Source: Magnetospira sp. QH-2 (lineage in GTDB: Bacteria > Pseudomonadota > Alphaproteobacteria > Rhodospirillales > Magnetospiraceae). From it: a stretch of 64,000 nucleotides of DNA. Within the stretch, counting starts at the first letter, position 1. Each line of letters opens with the position of its first letter. Below are positions 16,247 through 24,041 of this stretch, in pieces. Made by a program: the position numbers and the translations under genes. The notes below the pieces were generated by a model. That model did no database searches. It was not told where the DNA came from and saw only the letters and a program-made list of their open reading frames with translations. The stretch covers positions 558,001 through 622,000 of the forward strand of contig NZ_FO538765.1 in assembly GCF_000968135.1 (NCBI RefSeq). The letters are read 5' to 3'.

Positions 16247-17646
16247 CCGATTTGCCTACCCTTGCCGGAACCCAGTGGGACGTCGCGGTGGTCGGCGGCG
16301 GCAATGCGGCTCTTTGCGCCGCCATCACCGCGGCGGAATCTGGCGCCCGCGTCGTGATCTTGGAAGGGGCGCCGAAACCCTATCGTGGTGGCAATAGCCG
16401 TCATACGCGGAACTTCCGCTGCATGCATCGGGGGCCCCTGTCCGTGCTGACCGACGCTTACGAAGAAGACGAATACTTCAATGACCTGCGACTGGTGACC
16501 AAGGGTAAGACAAACGAGGATCTGGCCCGTCTGGCCATCCGCACATCGGAAGAATGCCTGCCTTGGATGGAAGCCCGTGGCGTCCGCTTCCAGCCTTCTT
16601 TATCCGGCACCCTCAGCCTGTCTCGGACCAACGCCTTTTTCCTCGGTGGCGGTAAAGCTCTGGTCAATGCCTACTACAACAAGGCGGCAGATCTTGGCGT
16701 GACCCTGGTCTACGAGGCCCAGGTCCGCCATGTGCAGGTGACGGGTTCCAGGTGCGAGGGCCTTCAGGTCGAGATCGCCGGCCAGCCTTGCGAGATCACC
16801 GCCAAAAGTGTCGTCCTCGCCTGCGGCGGTTTTCAGTCTGACGTGGATTGGCTGGCCGAAGCTTGGGGTCCGGCGGCGCGCAATTTTTTGATCCGCGGCA
16901 CCCCTTACAACAAGGGCGCGGTGCTCAAGGACATGCAGGACCAAGGGGCGAAAACCGTCGGTGATCCGACCCAGTGTCATGCGGTGGCTATTGATGGACG
17001 GGCGCCGAAGTTCGATGGCGGAATCGTCACCCGGTTGGACTGCGTGCCATTTGCCGTCGTGGTCAACAAAGATGCCGAACGCTTCTATGACGAAGGCGAA
17101 GACGTCTGGCCCAAACGCTATGCCATCTGGGGCCGCCTGGTCGCGGCTCAGCCTGATCAGGTCGCCTATGTGATCGTCGATTCCAAAAGCCTCGACTTGT
17201 TCATGCCTTCGGTTTTTCCGCCGGTGAAAGCGAATAGCATCGAAGACTTGGCGGAAGAATTCGACCTCGCCCCGGAGAAGCTCCGGCACACCATTGAATC
17301 CTTTAATAGCGCCTGCCGGGAAGGTCCGTTCCACCCGACCGAACTCGATGGCCTGGCGACAGAGGGCCTGACCCCGGCCAAGACCAACTGGGCCCGGCCG
17401 ATCGATGTGCCGCCCTATTATGGCTACAGCCTGCGCACCGGGGTGACGTTCACCTATCTGGGACTGAAGGTCGACGAAACGGCCCAGGTCTCTGGACCCG
17501 AGGGGCGCTATGACAATATTTGGGCCGCCGGAGAGATCATGGCCGGCTCTATTCTGGGACAAGGATATTTGGCGGGGTTCGGGATGACCATCGGGACCGT
17601 GTTCGGTCGCATTGCTGGACGGGAGGCCGCCTCCCATGCCGCTTGA
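16243..17646 (+). CDS. tcuA: FAD-dependent tricarballylate dehydrogenase-like protein
   Basis: A 467-aa flavoprotein of the fumarate-reductase/succinate-dehydrogenase flavoprotein family. The dinucleotide-binding motif is near the N-terminus (WDVAVVGGGNAALCAAITAAESGARVVILE) and 'SRHTRNFRCMH' follows. The substrate-domain and C-terminal 'WAAGEIMAGSILGQGYLAGFGMTIGTVFGRIAG' complete the FAD site. The best match is TcuA, which oxidises tricarballylate to cis-aconitate. The next gene encodes the TcuB-like partner that reoxidises the flavin, with a 10-base overlap. GAGGGAAAGAGG provides the ribosome binding site. Confidence 0.88.
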   Translation: MTDLPTLAGTQWDVAVVGGGNAALCAAITAAESGARVVILEGAPKPYRGGNSRHTRNFRCMHRGPLSVLTDAYEEDEYFNDLRLVTKGKTNEDLARLAIRTSEECLPWMEARGVRFQPSLSGTLSLSRTNAFFLGGGKALVNAYYNKAADLGVTLVYEAQVRHVQVTGSRCEGLQVEIAGQPCEITAKSVVLACGGFQSDVDWLAEAWGPAARNFLIRGTPYNKGAVLKDMQDQGAKTVGDPTQCHAVAIDGRAPKFDGGIVTRLDCVPFAVVVNKDAERFYDEGEDVWPKRYAIWGRLVAAQPDQVAYVIVDSKSLDLFMPSVFPPVKANSIEDLAEEFDLAPEKLRHTIESFNSACREGPFHPTELDGLATEGLTPAKTNWARPIDVPPYYGYSLRTGVTFTYLGLKVDETAQVSGPEGRYDNIWAAGEIMAGSILGQGYLAGFGMTIGTVFGRIAGREAASHAA

Positions 17647-18697
17647 TTCCCTTGCGGAAGCCCGCCGCCAGTTGGAAATCTGCAATGCCTGCCGCTATTG
17701 CGAAGGCTACTGCTCGGTGTTTCCCGCCATTACCCGCAAGAGAGTGTTTTCCGATGGCGATGTGACTCAGTTGGCCAACCTGTGTCACAACTGCCGGGGC
17801 TGTTATTACGCCTGTCAATATACCCATCCCCATGAGTTCGCGCTGAATATCCCGGCGGTTCTGGCCGATGTGCGAACAGACAGTTGGGAGCGGTTCGCCT
17901 GGCCCGTGGGCTTTGGCGGCCTGTTTCAACGCCACGGCGTGGCGGTCGCGGCGCTCCTGGTTTTCGCCGTGGGTCTGCTTCTGGCCATCGCCGCGGGTTG
18001 GCAGGGCGACGGCGACGGTTTCTACGCGGTCATGCCGCATAACGTGATGGTCGCGGTTTTTGTCCCGGCGTTTCTGTTGCCGCTGCTGGTCATGGGTATT
18101 GGTTTGCGTCGCTATTGGAAGCATGTCGAGGGCACGGCGATCCGGCCCCGATATATCATCCATGCGCTGGCCCATGCGGCCCGCTTGAAAGACCTCTCCG
18201 GCGGCCAGGGACAAGGGTGCAATTTCGAGATTGGCGACCGCTACTCCAACGCCCGCCGCTGGTTTCATCAAGCGGTGCTGTACGGATTCATGCTTTGCTT
18301 CGCGGCCACCGGCTTTGCCACCGTGATGCACTACCTGATGGATCTCCCGGCCCCCTATGACCTGATCAGCCTGCCCAAGCTGCTCGGGGTGCCCGGAGGA
18401 ATCGGGCTGGCGGTCGGCAGTGGGGGGCTCGCTATTCTAAAGACCAAAGCCAAGAAATCCCTCGGCGCGGCTTCGGCCTGGGGGGGCGAGATGGCTTTCG
18501 TGCTGTTGCTGTTTGTCGTTGCCGTGAGCGGCCTGGCCCTCTATGCGGCGACCGGGACAAGCTGGGTCGCGGGCCTGCTCGCCTTGCACCTGGGTGCGGT
18601 ATTTGCCTTTTTTATCCTGGTGCCCAACTCGAAAATGGCCCATGGCTTTTACCGTCTCGCAGCCCTTGTGCGCGATGCCCAGACCCGGGCACCTTGA
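17636..18697 (+). CDS. tcuB: Tricarballylate utilisation Fe-S membrane protein TcuB-like
   Basis: A 353-aa membrane protein. The N-terminus has two cysteine clusters, CNACRYCEGYCSVFP and CHNCRGCYYACQYTHPHEF, expected to bind two [4Fe-4S] clusters. About six hydrophobic helices follow (residues about 90-350) and may carry quinone or haem-linked electron transfer. In Salmonella, TcuB passes electrons from TcuA's FADH2 to the respiratory chain. The start at 17636 lies inside the tcuA 3' end, implying coupled translation; an upstream in-frame ATG (17612) lacks a ribosome binding site. Confidence 0.88.
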   Translation: MPLDSLAEARRQLEICNACRYCEGYCSVFPAITRKRVFSDGDVTQLANLCHNCRGCYYACQYTHPHEFALNIPAVLADVRTDSWERFAWPVGFGGLFQRHGVAVAALLVFAVGLLLAIAAGWQGDGDGFYAVMPHNVMVAVFVPAFLLPLLVMGIGLRRYWKHVEGTAIRPRYIIHALAHAARLKDLSGGQGQGCNFEIGDRYSNARRWFHQAVLYGFMLCFAATGFATVMHYLMDLPAPYDLISLPKLLGVPGGIGLAVGSGGLAILKTKAKKSLGAASAWGGEMAFVLLLFVVAVSGLALYAATGTSWVAGLLALHLGAVFAFFILVPNSKMAHGFYRLAALVRDAQTRAP

Positions 18698-18719
18698 CCC
18701 GGGCACCTGAATCATGTCG

Positions 18720-18810
18720 TGTTTGATCGGATTCGATCAAACATGAAAAACGTGATCGATTCCAATAAGGTCGCGCGTGTCTAGCGGGTCCGATTGGACC
18801 CGACACGCGC
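18720..18810. repeat. Pair of palindromic elements with GATT loops
   Basis: First hairpin: TGTTTGATCG (18720-18729), loop GATT, CGATCAAACA (18734-18743). Second: GCGCGTGT (18773-18780), bulge CTAG, CGGGTCC (18785-18791), loop GATT, GGACCCG (18796-18802), ACACGCGC (18803-18810). Both use the same four-base loop and fill the spacer between tcuB and rraA-like. They look like a repetitive extragenic palindrome unit. They would also fold in the mRNA and could stop exonucleases or separate expression of the two genes. Confidence 0.75.
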
Positions 18811-18826
18811 TAGAAAGGAGGATCCG

Positions 18827-19312
18827 ATGACCGACCGTTTCGCCACCGCCGATCTAAACGACGCCCACCCGGAAAAGGTCCGGCGTTGCAGCCTGCCTTT
18901 CATCGACTTTGGCGGCAAAAACCACTTCTGTGGCCCGATCCGTACCATCGTGACCATGGAAGACACCAAACGGGCCAAGGCCCTGTTTCAGGAACCGGGC
19001 AACGGCCAAGTGATCGTTGTCGACGGGGGCGGCTCCTTGAACACCGCATTGTTGGGCGATATCCAGGCGGCTGTCCTGCGGGACAATGGCTGGGCCGGGA
19101 TCATCATTCACGGCGCCATCCGCGACGCGGCGGAGATGAGCGGTATTGATATTGGCGTCAAGGCACTGGGGAGCTGTTTCATCCGGCCCCGGCAAGAAGG
19201 CGTTGGTGCCGTTGATGTGCCGGTGGCTTTCGGCCATGTTCTGTTTGAAACGGGGCAATACGTCTATTGCGACCCCGACGGTATCTTGGTTGCGGATGCG
19301 CCTCTGATTTAA
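18827..19312 (+). CDS. RraA-fold protein (short RraA / 4-hydroxy-4-methyl-2-oxoglutarate aldolase type)
   Basis: A 161-aa protein of the RraA family, close in length and layout to E. coli RraA: 'FGGKNHFCGPIRTI', 'GNGQVIVVDGGGSLNTALLGD', 'GWAGIIIHGAIRDAAEM' and 'DIGVKALGS'. The 'GDIQA...GIIIHGAIRD' core carries the residues that bind Mg and pyruvate or oxaloacetate in HMG/CHA aldolases. In this carboxylate locus an aldolase or oxaloacetate decarboxylase role is more likely than RNase E inhibition, but the family does both. AAAGGAGG stands 5 bases before the ATG. Confidence 0.85.
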   Translation: MTDRFATADLNDAHPEKVRRCSLPFIDFGGKNHFCGPIRTIVTMEDTKRAKALFQEPGNGQVIVVDGGGSLNTALLGDIQAAVLRDNGWAGIIIHGAIRDAAEMSGIDIGVKALGSCFIRPRQEGVGAVDVPVAFGHVLFETGQYVYCDPDGILVADAPLI

Positions 19313-19433
19313 GCCGGATGCTCGGGGTGTCAAACGGCCTGTTCAGCGCCCCGCACGGCCCGTGCCGTCCCAGGCGTCCTCGGGACTTGATTGGAGCGGT
19401 GGCGGGCCCTTGGTCTCGGATAATTAGTACTGC

Positions 19434-19459
19434 GTCACCGTTATTGGGTCACCGTTATT
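19434..19459. repeat. Two tandem copies of GTCACCGTTATT
   Basis: GTCACCGTTATT occurs at 19434-19445 and again at 19448-19459, a 14-base period, in the convergent spacer between the rraA-like gene and ftsY. Nothing shows a function. Confidence 0.6.
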
Positions 19460-19486
19460 CCGGGTGCGCCGTCGGGGCCTGTGCCC

Positions 19487-20461
19487 TTACGCCTCCAGCC
19501 CCAGCAAATTTCTGGCAAAAGCCCGGGCTTCGAAGGGGCGCAAATCCTCGACGCCTTCGCCGACGCCGACCGCGTGGACGGGCAGGCCGAATTTATCGGC
19601 CAGGGCGATGATAACACCCCCCTTGGCGGTGCCGTCGAGTTTGGTCAGCGCCAGGCCGTCCACATCGACCATGGCCTTGAAGGTTTCCACCTGCGACAGG
19701 GCGTTCTGGCCCACCGTGGCGTCGAGCACCAGCAGGCAGGTGTGCGGGGCGGTTTCGTCCACCTTGCGCATGACGCGGATGATTTTCTTCAGCTCATCCA
19801 TCAGTCCGGCCTTGTTTTGCAGTCGCCCGGCGGTATCGATATAAAGCACGTCGGCGCCCTCGGTCTTGGCCTGTTCCAGGGCGTCGAAGGCCAATCCGGC
19901 GGCGTCGGAGCCCAGTTCGCGGGCGATCACCGGACTATTGGTGCGATCGCCCCAAATCTTCAATTGCTCAACGGCGGCGGCGCGGAACGTATCGCCGGCG
20001 GCCAGCATGACTTTTCTGCCCTGGTCCACGTCCTGCTTGGCGAGCTTGCCGATGGTGGTGGTCTTGCCCGATCCGTTGACCCCGCAGACCAGCACCACAT
20101 GGGGCTTCAACTCCGGGTTCAGGCGCAAGGGATGAGCCACCGGTTCCAGGCTCTCGGTGAGCACGGCGGCCACTTCTTCACGGATCTCTTCGGATGAGTT
20201 TTCCTTGCCGAAGCGGCTTTCGGCGATGGCTTCCACCGCCCGGGTGGCGGCGGGCATGCCCATGTCAGTGGTGATGAGCAGGTCTTCCAGGTCGTTGAGC
20301 GCGTCATCGTCGAGCAGCCGCTTGGTGACCAGATCGGAAATGCCGCCCACCAGCTTGGTGGAGGAGCGGCTCAGCCCGGTCTTCAGCTTGCCCAGCCAGC
20401 CGCTTTTCTGGTCGCCGTCGTCCTGTTCGTCCGCACGATCGACGATGTCCTTGTAGCTCAT
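19487..20461 (-). CDS. ftsY: Signal recognition particle receptor FtsY
   Basis: A 324-aa SRP-GTPase that receives ribosome-nascent chain-SRP complexes at the membrane. An N domain (residues about 20-100) precedes the G domain with P loop 'CGVNGSGKTTTIGKLAKQ', G2 'DTFRAAAVEQL', G3 'DTAGR' and G4 'TKLDGTAKGG'. The acidic A domain is very short (ADEQDDGDQKSGW). The start is MSYKD at 20461, overlapping the mtaB stop; an upstream ATG at 20476 lies within mtaB. Last gene of dapF-mtaB-ftsY. Confidence 0.96.
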   Translation of the reverse strand: MSYKDIVDRADEQDDGDQKSGWLGKLKTGLSRSSTKLVGGISDLVTKRLLDDDALNDLEDLLITTDMGMPAATRAVEAIAESRFGKENSSEEIREEVAAVLTESLEPVAHPLRLNPELKPHVVLVCGVNGSGKTTTIGKLAKQDVDQGRKVMLAAGDTFRAAAVEQLKIWGDRTNSPVIARELGSDAAGLAFDALEQAKTEGADVLYIDTAGRLQNKAGLMDELKKIIRVMRKVDETAPHTCLLVLDATVGQNALSQVETFKAMVDVDGLALTKLDGTAKGGVIIALADKFGLPVHAVGVGEGVEDLRPFEARAFARNLLGLEA

Positions 20462-21684
20462 GCCAATTCTCCGCAAAGCTTGTTGTCTTGGAGGCGCAGG
20501 GTGACGGGGATCAGGTTTCCGACAGGGCCCTCGGTGGTCAGTTCCACCGGCGTGAAATCGGCGCAGCGAGCCTGCCGGCCTTCTTCGATCAGCAGGGTTT
20601 CGGTGCGTCCCGCCTTTTCTCGCAAATGGCCGGCGGCCCGCTCTTCGCCCATGGCCCGCAGCCGCGCCGCCCGTTGCTTGCGCGTGGCCTTGGCAACCTG
20701 TGGCATGCGCGCCGCTGGCGTTCCGGGGCGCGTTGAGTAAGGAAACACATGCAGCCAGACCAGATCCAGCGCTTGCACCGTCTCTTCGGTGCGCAGCGCC
20801 ATGGCCTCATCCTCGGTGGGAAACCCGGCGATCAGATCGGCCCCCAGGACAATCTCCGGCCGCGCATCGCGCAGGCGTCGGGCGAAAGTCAGGGCATCGG
20901 CCACCGAATGGCGCCGTTTCATGCGCTTGAGGATCGTGTCGTCACCCGATTGCAGGCTGAGATGCACATGCGGCATCAGGCGGTCCTGCTCGGCCATCAG
21001 CCGGAACAGGTCCTCGTCCATCACCGCCGGATCAACGGTGGACAGGCGCAGACGCGGCAATTCCGGCACCGCGCTCAGGATGCGCTGGCACAGGGCCCCC
21101 AAGCCGGGCCCATAGGAGGCGATATCGACCCCGGTCAGCACCACTTCGCGGTGACCGGACTCGACGATGCTTCGCACCCGCTCCACCGCCTCGTCGGGGG
21201 AAAGATCCCGCGCGGGTCCGCGCGTGAAGGGGACAATGCAGAAGGTGCAACGGTGATCGCAGCCTTGCTGGATCTGCACGAAGGCCCGGGTGCGTTCGGC
21301 AAAGGTGGTCAGGGCCGGAAAATCGATTGCGGCGTCATTCATGATGTCCGAGACGCGCAGATCATCGGCGCCTTCTTCATAGGCTCCGGCCTCCAGTTTT
21401 TCCCGGTTGCCCAGAACCTGATCCACTTCGGGCATGGCGGCGAAATCTTCCGGGTGCAGCTGGGCCGCGCAGCCGGTGACAATGATGCGGGCCTCGGGCC
21501 GTTCCCGGCGCAGGCGACGGATACACTGGCGGGCCTGGCGCTCGGCCTCGCCGGTGACAGCACAAGTATTGACCACCACCGTGTCACGGGTCAGCGAGGC
21601 GCGATCCGCATGGGCGCGCATGACCTCGGACTCATATGTATTGAGGCGGCATCCCAGGGTGACAATGCGGGCGGGCGCGGCCAT
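20458..21684 (-). CDS. mtaB: tRNA t6A37 methylthiotransferase MtaB
   Basis: A 408-aa radical-SAM methylthiotransferase making ms2t6A at position 37 of ANN-decoding tRNAs. The N-terminal UPF0004 domain has cysteines in 'LGCRLN', 'VNTCAVT' and 'VTGCAAQ' for the auxiliary cluster. The radical-SAM motif is 'QQGCDHRCTFCIVPFTRG'. A short TRAM-like C-terminus follows. The LGCRLN opening separates MtaB from MiaB (LGCQMN) and RimO. It overlaps ftsY by 4 bases and lies 3 bases after dapF. Confidence 0.93.
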   Translation of the reverse strand: MAAPARIVTLGCRLNTYESEVMRAHADRASLTRDTVVVNTCAVTGEAERQARQCIRRLRRERPEARIIVTGCAAQLHPEDFAAMPEVDQVLGNREKLEAGAYEEGADDLRVSDIMNDAAIDFPALTTFAERTRAFVQIQQGCDHRCTFCIVPFTRGPARDLSPDEAVERVRSIVESGHREVVLTGVDIASYGPGLGALCQRILSAVPELPRLRLSTVDPAVMDEDLFRLMAEQDRLMPHVHLSLQSGDDTILKRMKRRHSVADALTFARRLRDARPEIVLGADLIAGFPTEDEAMALRTEETVQALDLVWLHVFPYSTRPGTPAARMPQVAKATRKQRAARLRAMGEERAAGHLREKAGRTETLLIEEGRQARCADFTPVELTTEGPVGNLIPVTLRLQDNKLCGELA

Positions 21685-21687
21685 GGC

Positions 21688-22530
21688 TCAACGGTGCTCG
21701 GCCAGCAGATCGGGATGCAAGTGGCCGGTGAAGGTGGCCGCCACCGGGCCGGTCATGAGCACGCGATCATCGTCACGCCATTCTATTTCCAATAAGCCAC
21801 CATCCAGAATGACATCCGCCTGCCGGCCGGTCAGGCCGCGTCGATGGGCGGCGACCAGACTGGCACAGGCGCCGGTGCCGCAGGCTTGGGTGATGCCGAC
21901 ACCACGCTCCCAGACCCGCATGCGCAGCTTGTCCGGGGCCAGGAGCTGGACCGCTTCCACATTGGTGCGCAGCGGGAACAGAGGATGGTTTTCCACCTGT
22001 GGGCCGAGATTTTCCAGATCGATGGCCTCGGCCTCCTCGACGAAAAACACCGCGTGGGGATTGCCGATGCTGACCGCTACCGGGTCCGTCAATGGTCCGG
22101 CCGCGATATCCACATGCAGGGTATCCATGGCACTGGCCAGGGGGATCTGATCCCATTGAATGCGGGCCGGGCCCATGTCAACGGTGACCATTCCCGTGCC
22201 CGTGTTGTGAGCCTCCACCTGTCCGGCCTTGGTTTCGATGAGAACGCTGTTCGTATCGCGCTCCCCCATGGCAAGGGCGGCCACGCAGCGGGCGGCATTG
22301 CCGCAGGCCTCGACCTCCCCGCCGTCAGCGTTGTAGATCCGCATGTACAGATCGGAATCGTTGTCAGTGGGCGGCTCCATGACCACAAGTTGGTTGCAGC
22401 CGACACCGCTGTTGCGGTCGGCAATCAATCGCACCATGGCCGGGGTCAGGGACAAAGGGGTCCCTTGGGCATCGAAGATCACGAAATCGTTGCCCAGGCC
22501 GTGCATCTTTATGAAGCTGCGTCCAGTCAT
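21688..22530 (-). CDS. dapF: Diaminopimelate epimerase
   Basis: A 280-aa cofactor-independent epimerase converting LL- to meso-diaminopimelate for lysine and peptidoglycan. It begins MTGRSFIKMHGLGNDFVIFD. The two catalytic cysteines are visible in 'EACGNAARCVA' and 'QACGTGACASLVAA', and 'GNPHAVFFVE' is conserved. The start at 22530 fits the family; further upstream codons (to 22584) are unrelated. Confidence 0.95.
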   Translation of the reverse strand: MTGRSFIKMHGLGNDFVIFDAQGTPLSLTPAMVRLIADRNSGVGCNQLVVMEPPTDNDSDLYMRIYNADGGEVEACGNAARCVAALAMGERDTNSVLIETKAGQVEAHNTGTGMVTVDMGPARIQWDQIPLASAMDTLHVDIAAGPLTDPVAVSIGNPHAVFFVEEAEAIDLENLGPQVENHPLFPLRTNVEAVQLLAPDKLRMRVWERGVGITQACGTGACASLVAAHRRGLTGRQADVILDGGLLEIEWRDDDRVLMTGPVAATFTGHLHPDLLAEHR

Positions 22531-22658
22531 GGGCGATATATAGGGCCGAGATCGGGAGCCTGTCCAGCGACATGCCGAATGCAAGGCAAAAGAAAACGGG
22601 CCGCCCGACCCCGTTGCAGCCCGTCCTTATTCCTTAAAGGTCGATTGCGCCCTATTCT

Positions 22659-23114
22659 TCAATCGCCCTCTTCGTCATGTCCCTGGGTATAGCTATTGGC
22701 CAGGGATTTCACGAATTGATAGAGCTTTTTCCGGACATCCTCGTCGGCGATGCGATAATAATTGTGCATCATCTCGATGGCTTCGCGGGAATTCATCGGA
22801 TCATGATCGAAGGTCACCTGAGGCTGGTCGGACATGCCGGGTACCGGTACGCCGCTGTTAACCAAGGTGGCATCGGGGATGCCTTCGAAGAAATGGCTCA
22901 CATCCACATCAAGGACGCGGGAAATCTTGAATAAGTTGCTGGATCCGATGCGATTGGTGCCGTTTTCGTACTTCTGAACTTGCTGGAAGGTCACCCCAAT
23001 GGCCTCGCCCAGCTTGGTTTGGCTCAGGCGTAAACCCATCCGTCGGGCCCGGACCCGCGTGCCGACATATTTGTCGATGGGATCCGCCGAACCCTTTGTA
23101 CGCCGTTTTTCCAT
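22659..23114 (-). CDS. XRE-family regulator, PraR-like
   Basis: A 151-aa DNA-binding protein. The Cro/CI helix-turn-helix lies at residues about 15-75 (VGTRVRARRMGLRLSQTKLGEAIGVTFQQVQKYENGTNRIGSSNLFKISRVLDV), followed by 'HFFEGIP' and a C-terminal helical region (EAIEMMHNYYRIADEDVRKKLYQFVKSLA). This arrangement is typical of alphaproteobacterial PraR/PhrR-type regulators, which act in stress, biofilm or quorum responses. A second family member lies 145 bases away in the same direction. Confidence 0.88.
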   Translation of the reverse strand: MEKRRTKGSADPIDKYVGTRVRARRMGLRLSQTKLGEAIGVTFQQVQKYENGTNRIGSSNLFKISRVLDVDVSHFFEGIPDATLVNSGVPVPGMSDQPQVTFDHDPMNSREAIEMMHNYYRIADEDVRKKLYQFVKSLANSYTQGHDEEGD

Positions 23115-23148
23115 GATACTGCCCTTATCCCCTGATTAGGTATCTCAA

Positions 23149-23173
23149 GTGATTTCGTTTCACCCGTAATCAC
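23149..23173 (-). promoter_or_regulatory. Inverted repeat upstream of the first XRE gene
   Basis: GTGATT (23149-23154) and AATCAC (23168-23173) form an inverted repeat 35-59 bases before the start of the regulator at 23114, a position fitting an autoregulatory operator. The half-site shares TGATT with the repeat upstream of the neighbouring paralogue. Confidence 0.45.
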
Positions 23174-23259
23174 TGTACGTTAGTGCGCATACTATCACAT
23201 TCACGAATGCAAAATGCTACCCATTATTTTCTTCGCCAGGGCCTTCGCAGCCTTAATGG

Positions 23260-23724
23260 TCAACTTTCCGTGCTACCCATGGCGCGTATTACATCCAGCA
23301 ATGTGCGACGGATAACCGGATTTTCAATGCGGACATATACCTCTAAAAAGTCCATGAGGTCATTCTTCAGCGCATGATTGTCAAGGGGCGCCGAATCGGT
23401 GGGACCAACCGTGCACAAACGGTCATCCACGCCGTGAAAGAGTTCCTCCACCAGGATGCCGAGAGTATCGCTGATGACGTAGAGGGCACTGGCTGAGATA
23501 CGGGTTAATCCATGCTCATACTTGGCAATTTGTTGGGGCGAGACGCCGATGTCCCGCGCCAGCACTTTGCGGCTGATCCGCAAACCGGTTCGTCGCTCCT
23601 TCATCTGTTGTCCAACGGCGACATCAATGGGGTGCGGTTCGGAAGCCCGGGGATCGTTGGTGGGCTCCTGAGTCGCATGATTGTTGCTGGTACCGCGACT
23701 ATGCCCGAATTTGTCGGAAGTCAT
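23260..23724 (-). CDS. XRE-family regulator, diverged paralogue of the adjacent gene
   Basis: A 154-aa protein with the same design: a helix-turn-helix (VGQQMKERRTGLRISRKVLARDIGVSPQQIAKYEHGLTRISASALYVISDTLGI), then 'ELFHGVD' and a C-terminal helix pair (LKNDLMDFLEVYVRIENPVIRRTLLDVIRAM). It carries an extra disordered N-terminus of about 35 residues. The two genes probably arose by duplication, and the recognition helices differ (SQTKLGEAIGVTFQQV versus SRKVLARDIGVSPQQI), suggesting different or partly overlapping targets. Confidence 0.85.
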   Translation of the reverse strand: MTSDKFGHSRGTSNNHATQEPTNDPRASEPHPIDVAVGQQMKERRTGLRISRKVLARDIGVSPQQIAKYEHGLTRISASALYVISDTLGILVEELFHGVDDRLCTVGPTDSAPLDNHALKNDLMDFLEVYVRIENPVIRRTLLDVIRAMGSTES

Positions 23725-24041
23725 ATGAGTTCGATTCCCCTGTCGTGAAGGTTAATCATAAACGCAATTATGATTTGAATAAATACCTCATCGGCATAAA
23801 ATATTGTTCAGATGCAATCTGCGGGTCAGGGGCGGAGAGTCCGGGGCGGCGCTTCAGGGAAAAGGAAAACGGGTCGCGCCGTGGGCCTTGACATAGGCGA
23901 CGACGATCCATAAAGTCCGCCGTCCACATCCGAGGGATATTTGTCACCCTTCGCCTTACGGGGCGCCGCCAATCCGCGAGTTTCGCGCACTGGCGCCGTT
24001 GGTGTTTGGTTCAACCGTTTTGAGAAAGAGCCCCGCGACCC
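23725..24041. other. ffh: Spacer between the XRE regulator and ffh, with ffh promoter
   Basis: The spacer of about 317 bases has an AT-rich left part with the XRE operator. A promoter reading towards ffh follows: TTGACA (23888-23893), 17 bases, TAAAGT (23911-23916), which leaves a leader of about 120 bases. I see no gene and no 4.5S RNA-like hairpin here. Confidence 0.6.
23754..23775 (-). promoter_or_regulatory. Inverted repeat upstream of the second XRE gene
   Basis: AATCATAA (23754-23761) and TTATGATT (23768-23775) are perfect inverted repeats with a 6-base spacer, 30-51 bases before the ATG at 23724. A likely autoregulatory operator. Confidence 0.55.

Noticed and set aside
18827-19312. 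Calling the RraA-fold gene a ribonuclease E inhibitor
   Set aside because: The short RraA family includes aldolases and oxaloacetate decarboxylases; the neighbouring carboxylate genes favour the enzyme role, so the symbol rraA is not given.
23725-24041. 4.5S SRP RNA gene beside ffh
   Set aside because: No long GC-rich hairpin with the conserved tetraloop region could be folded in this spacer; only a promoter is seen.
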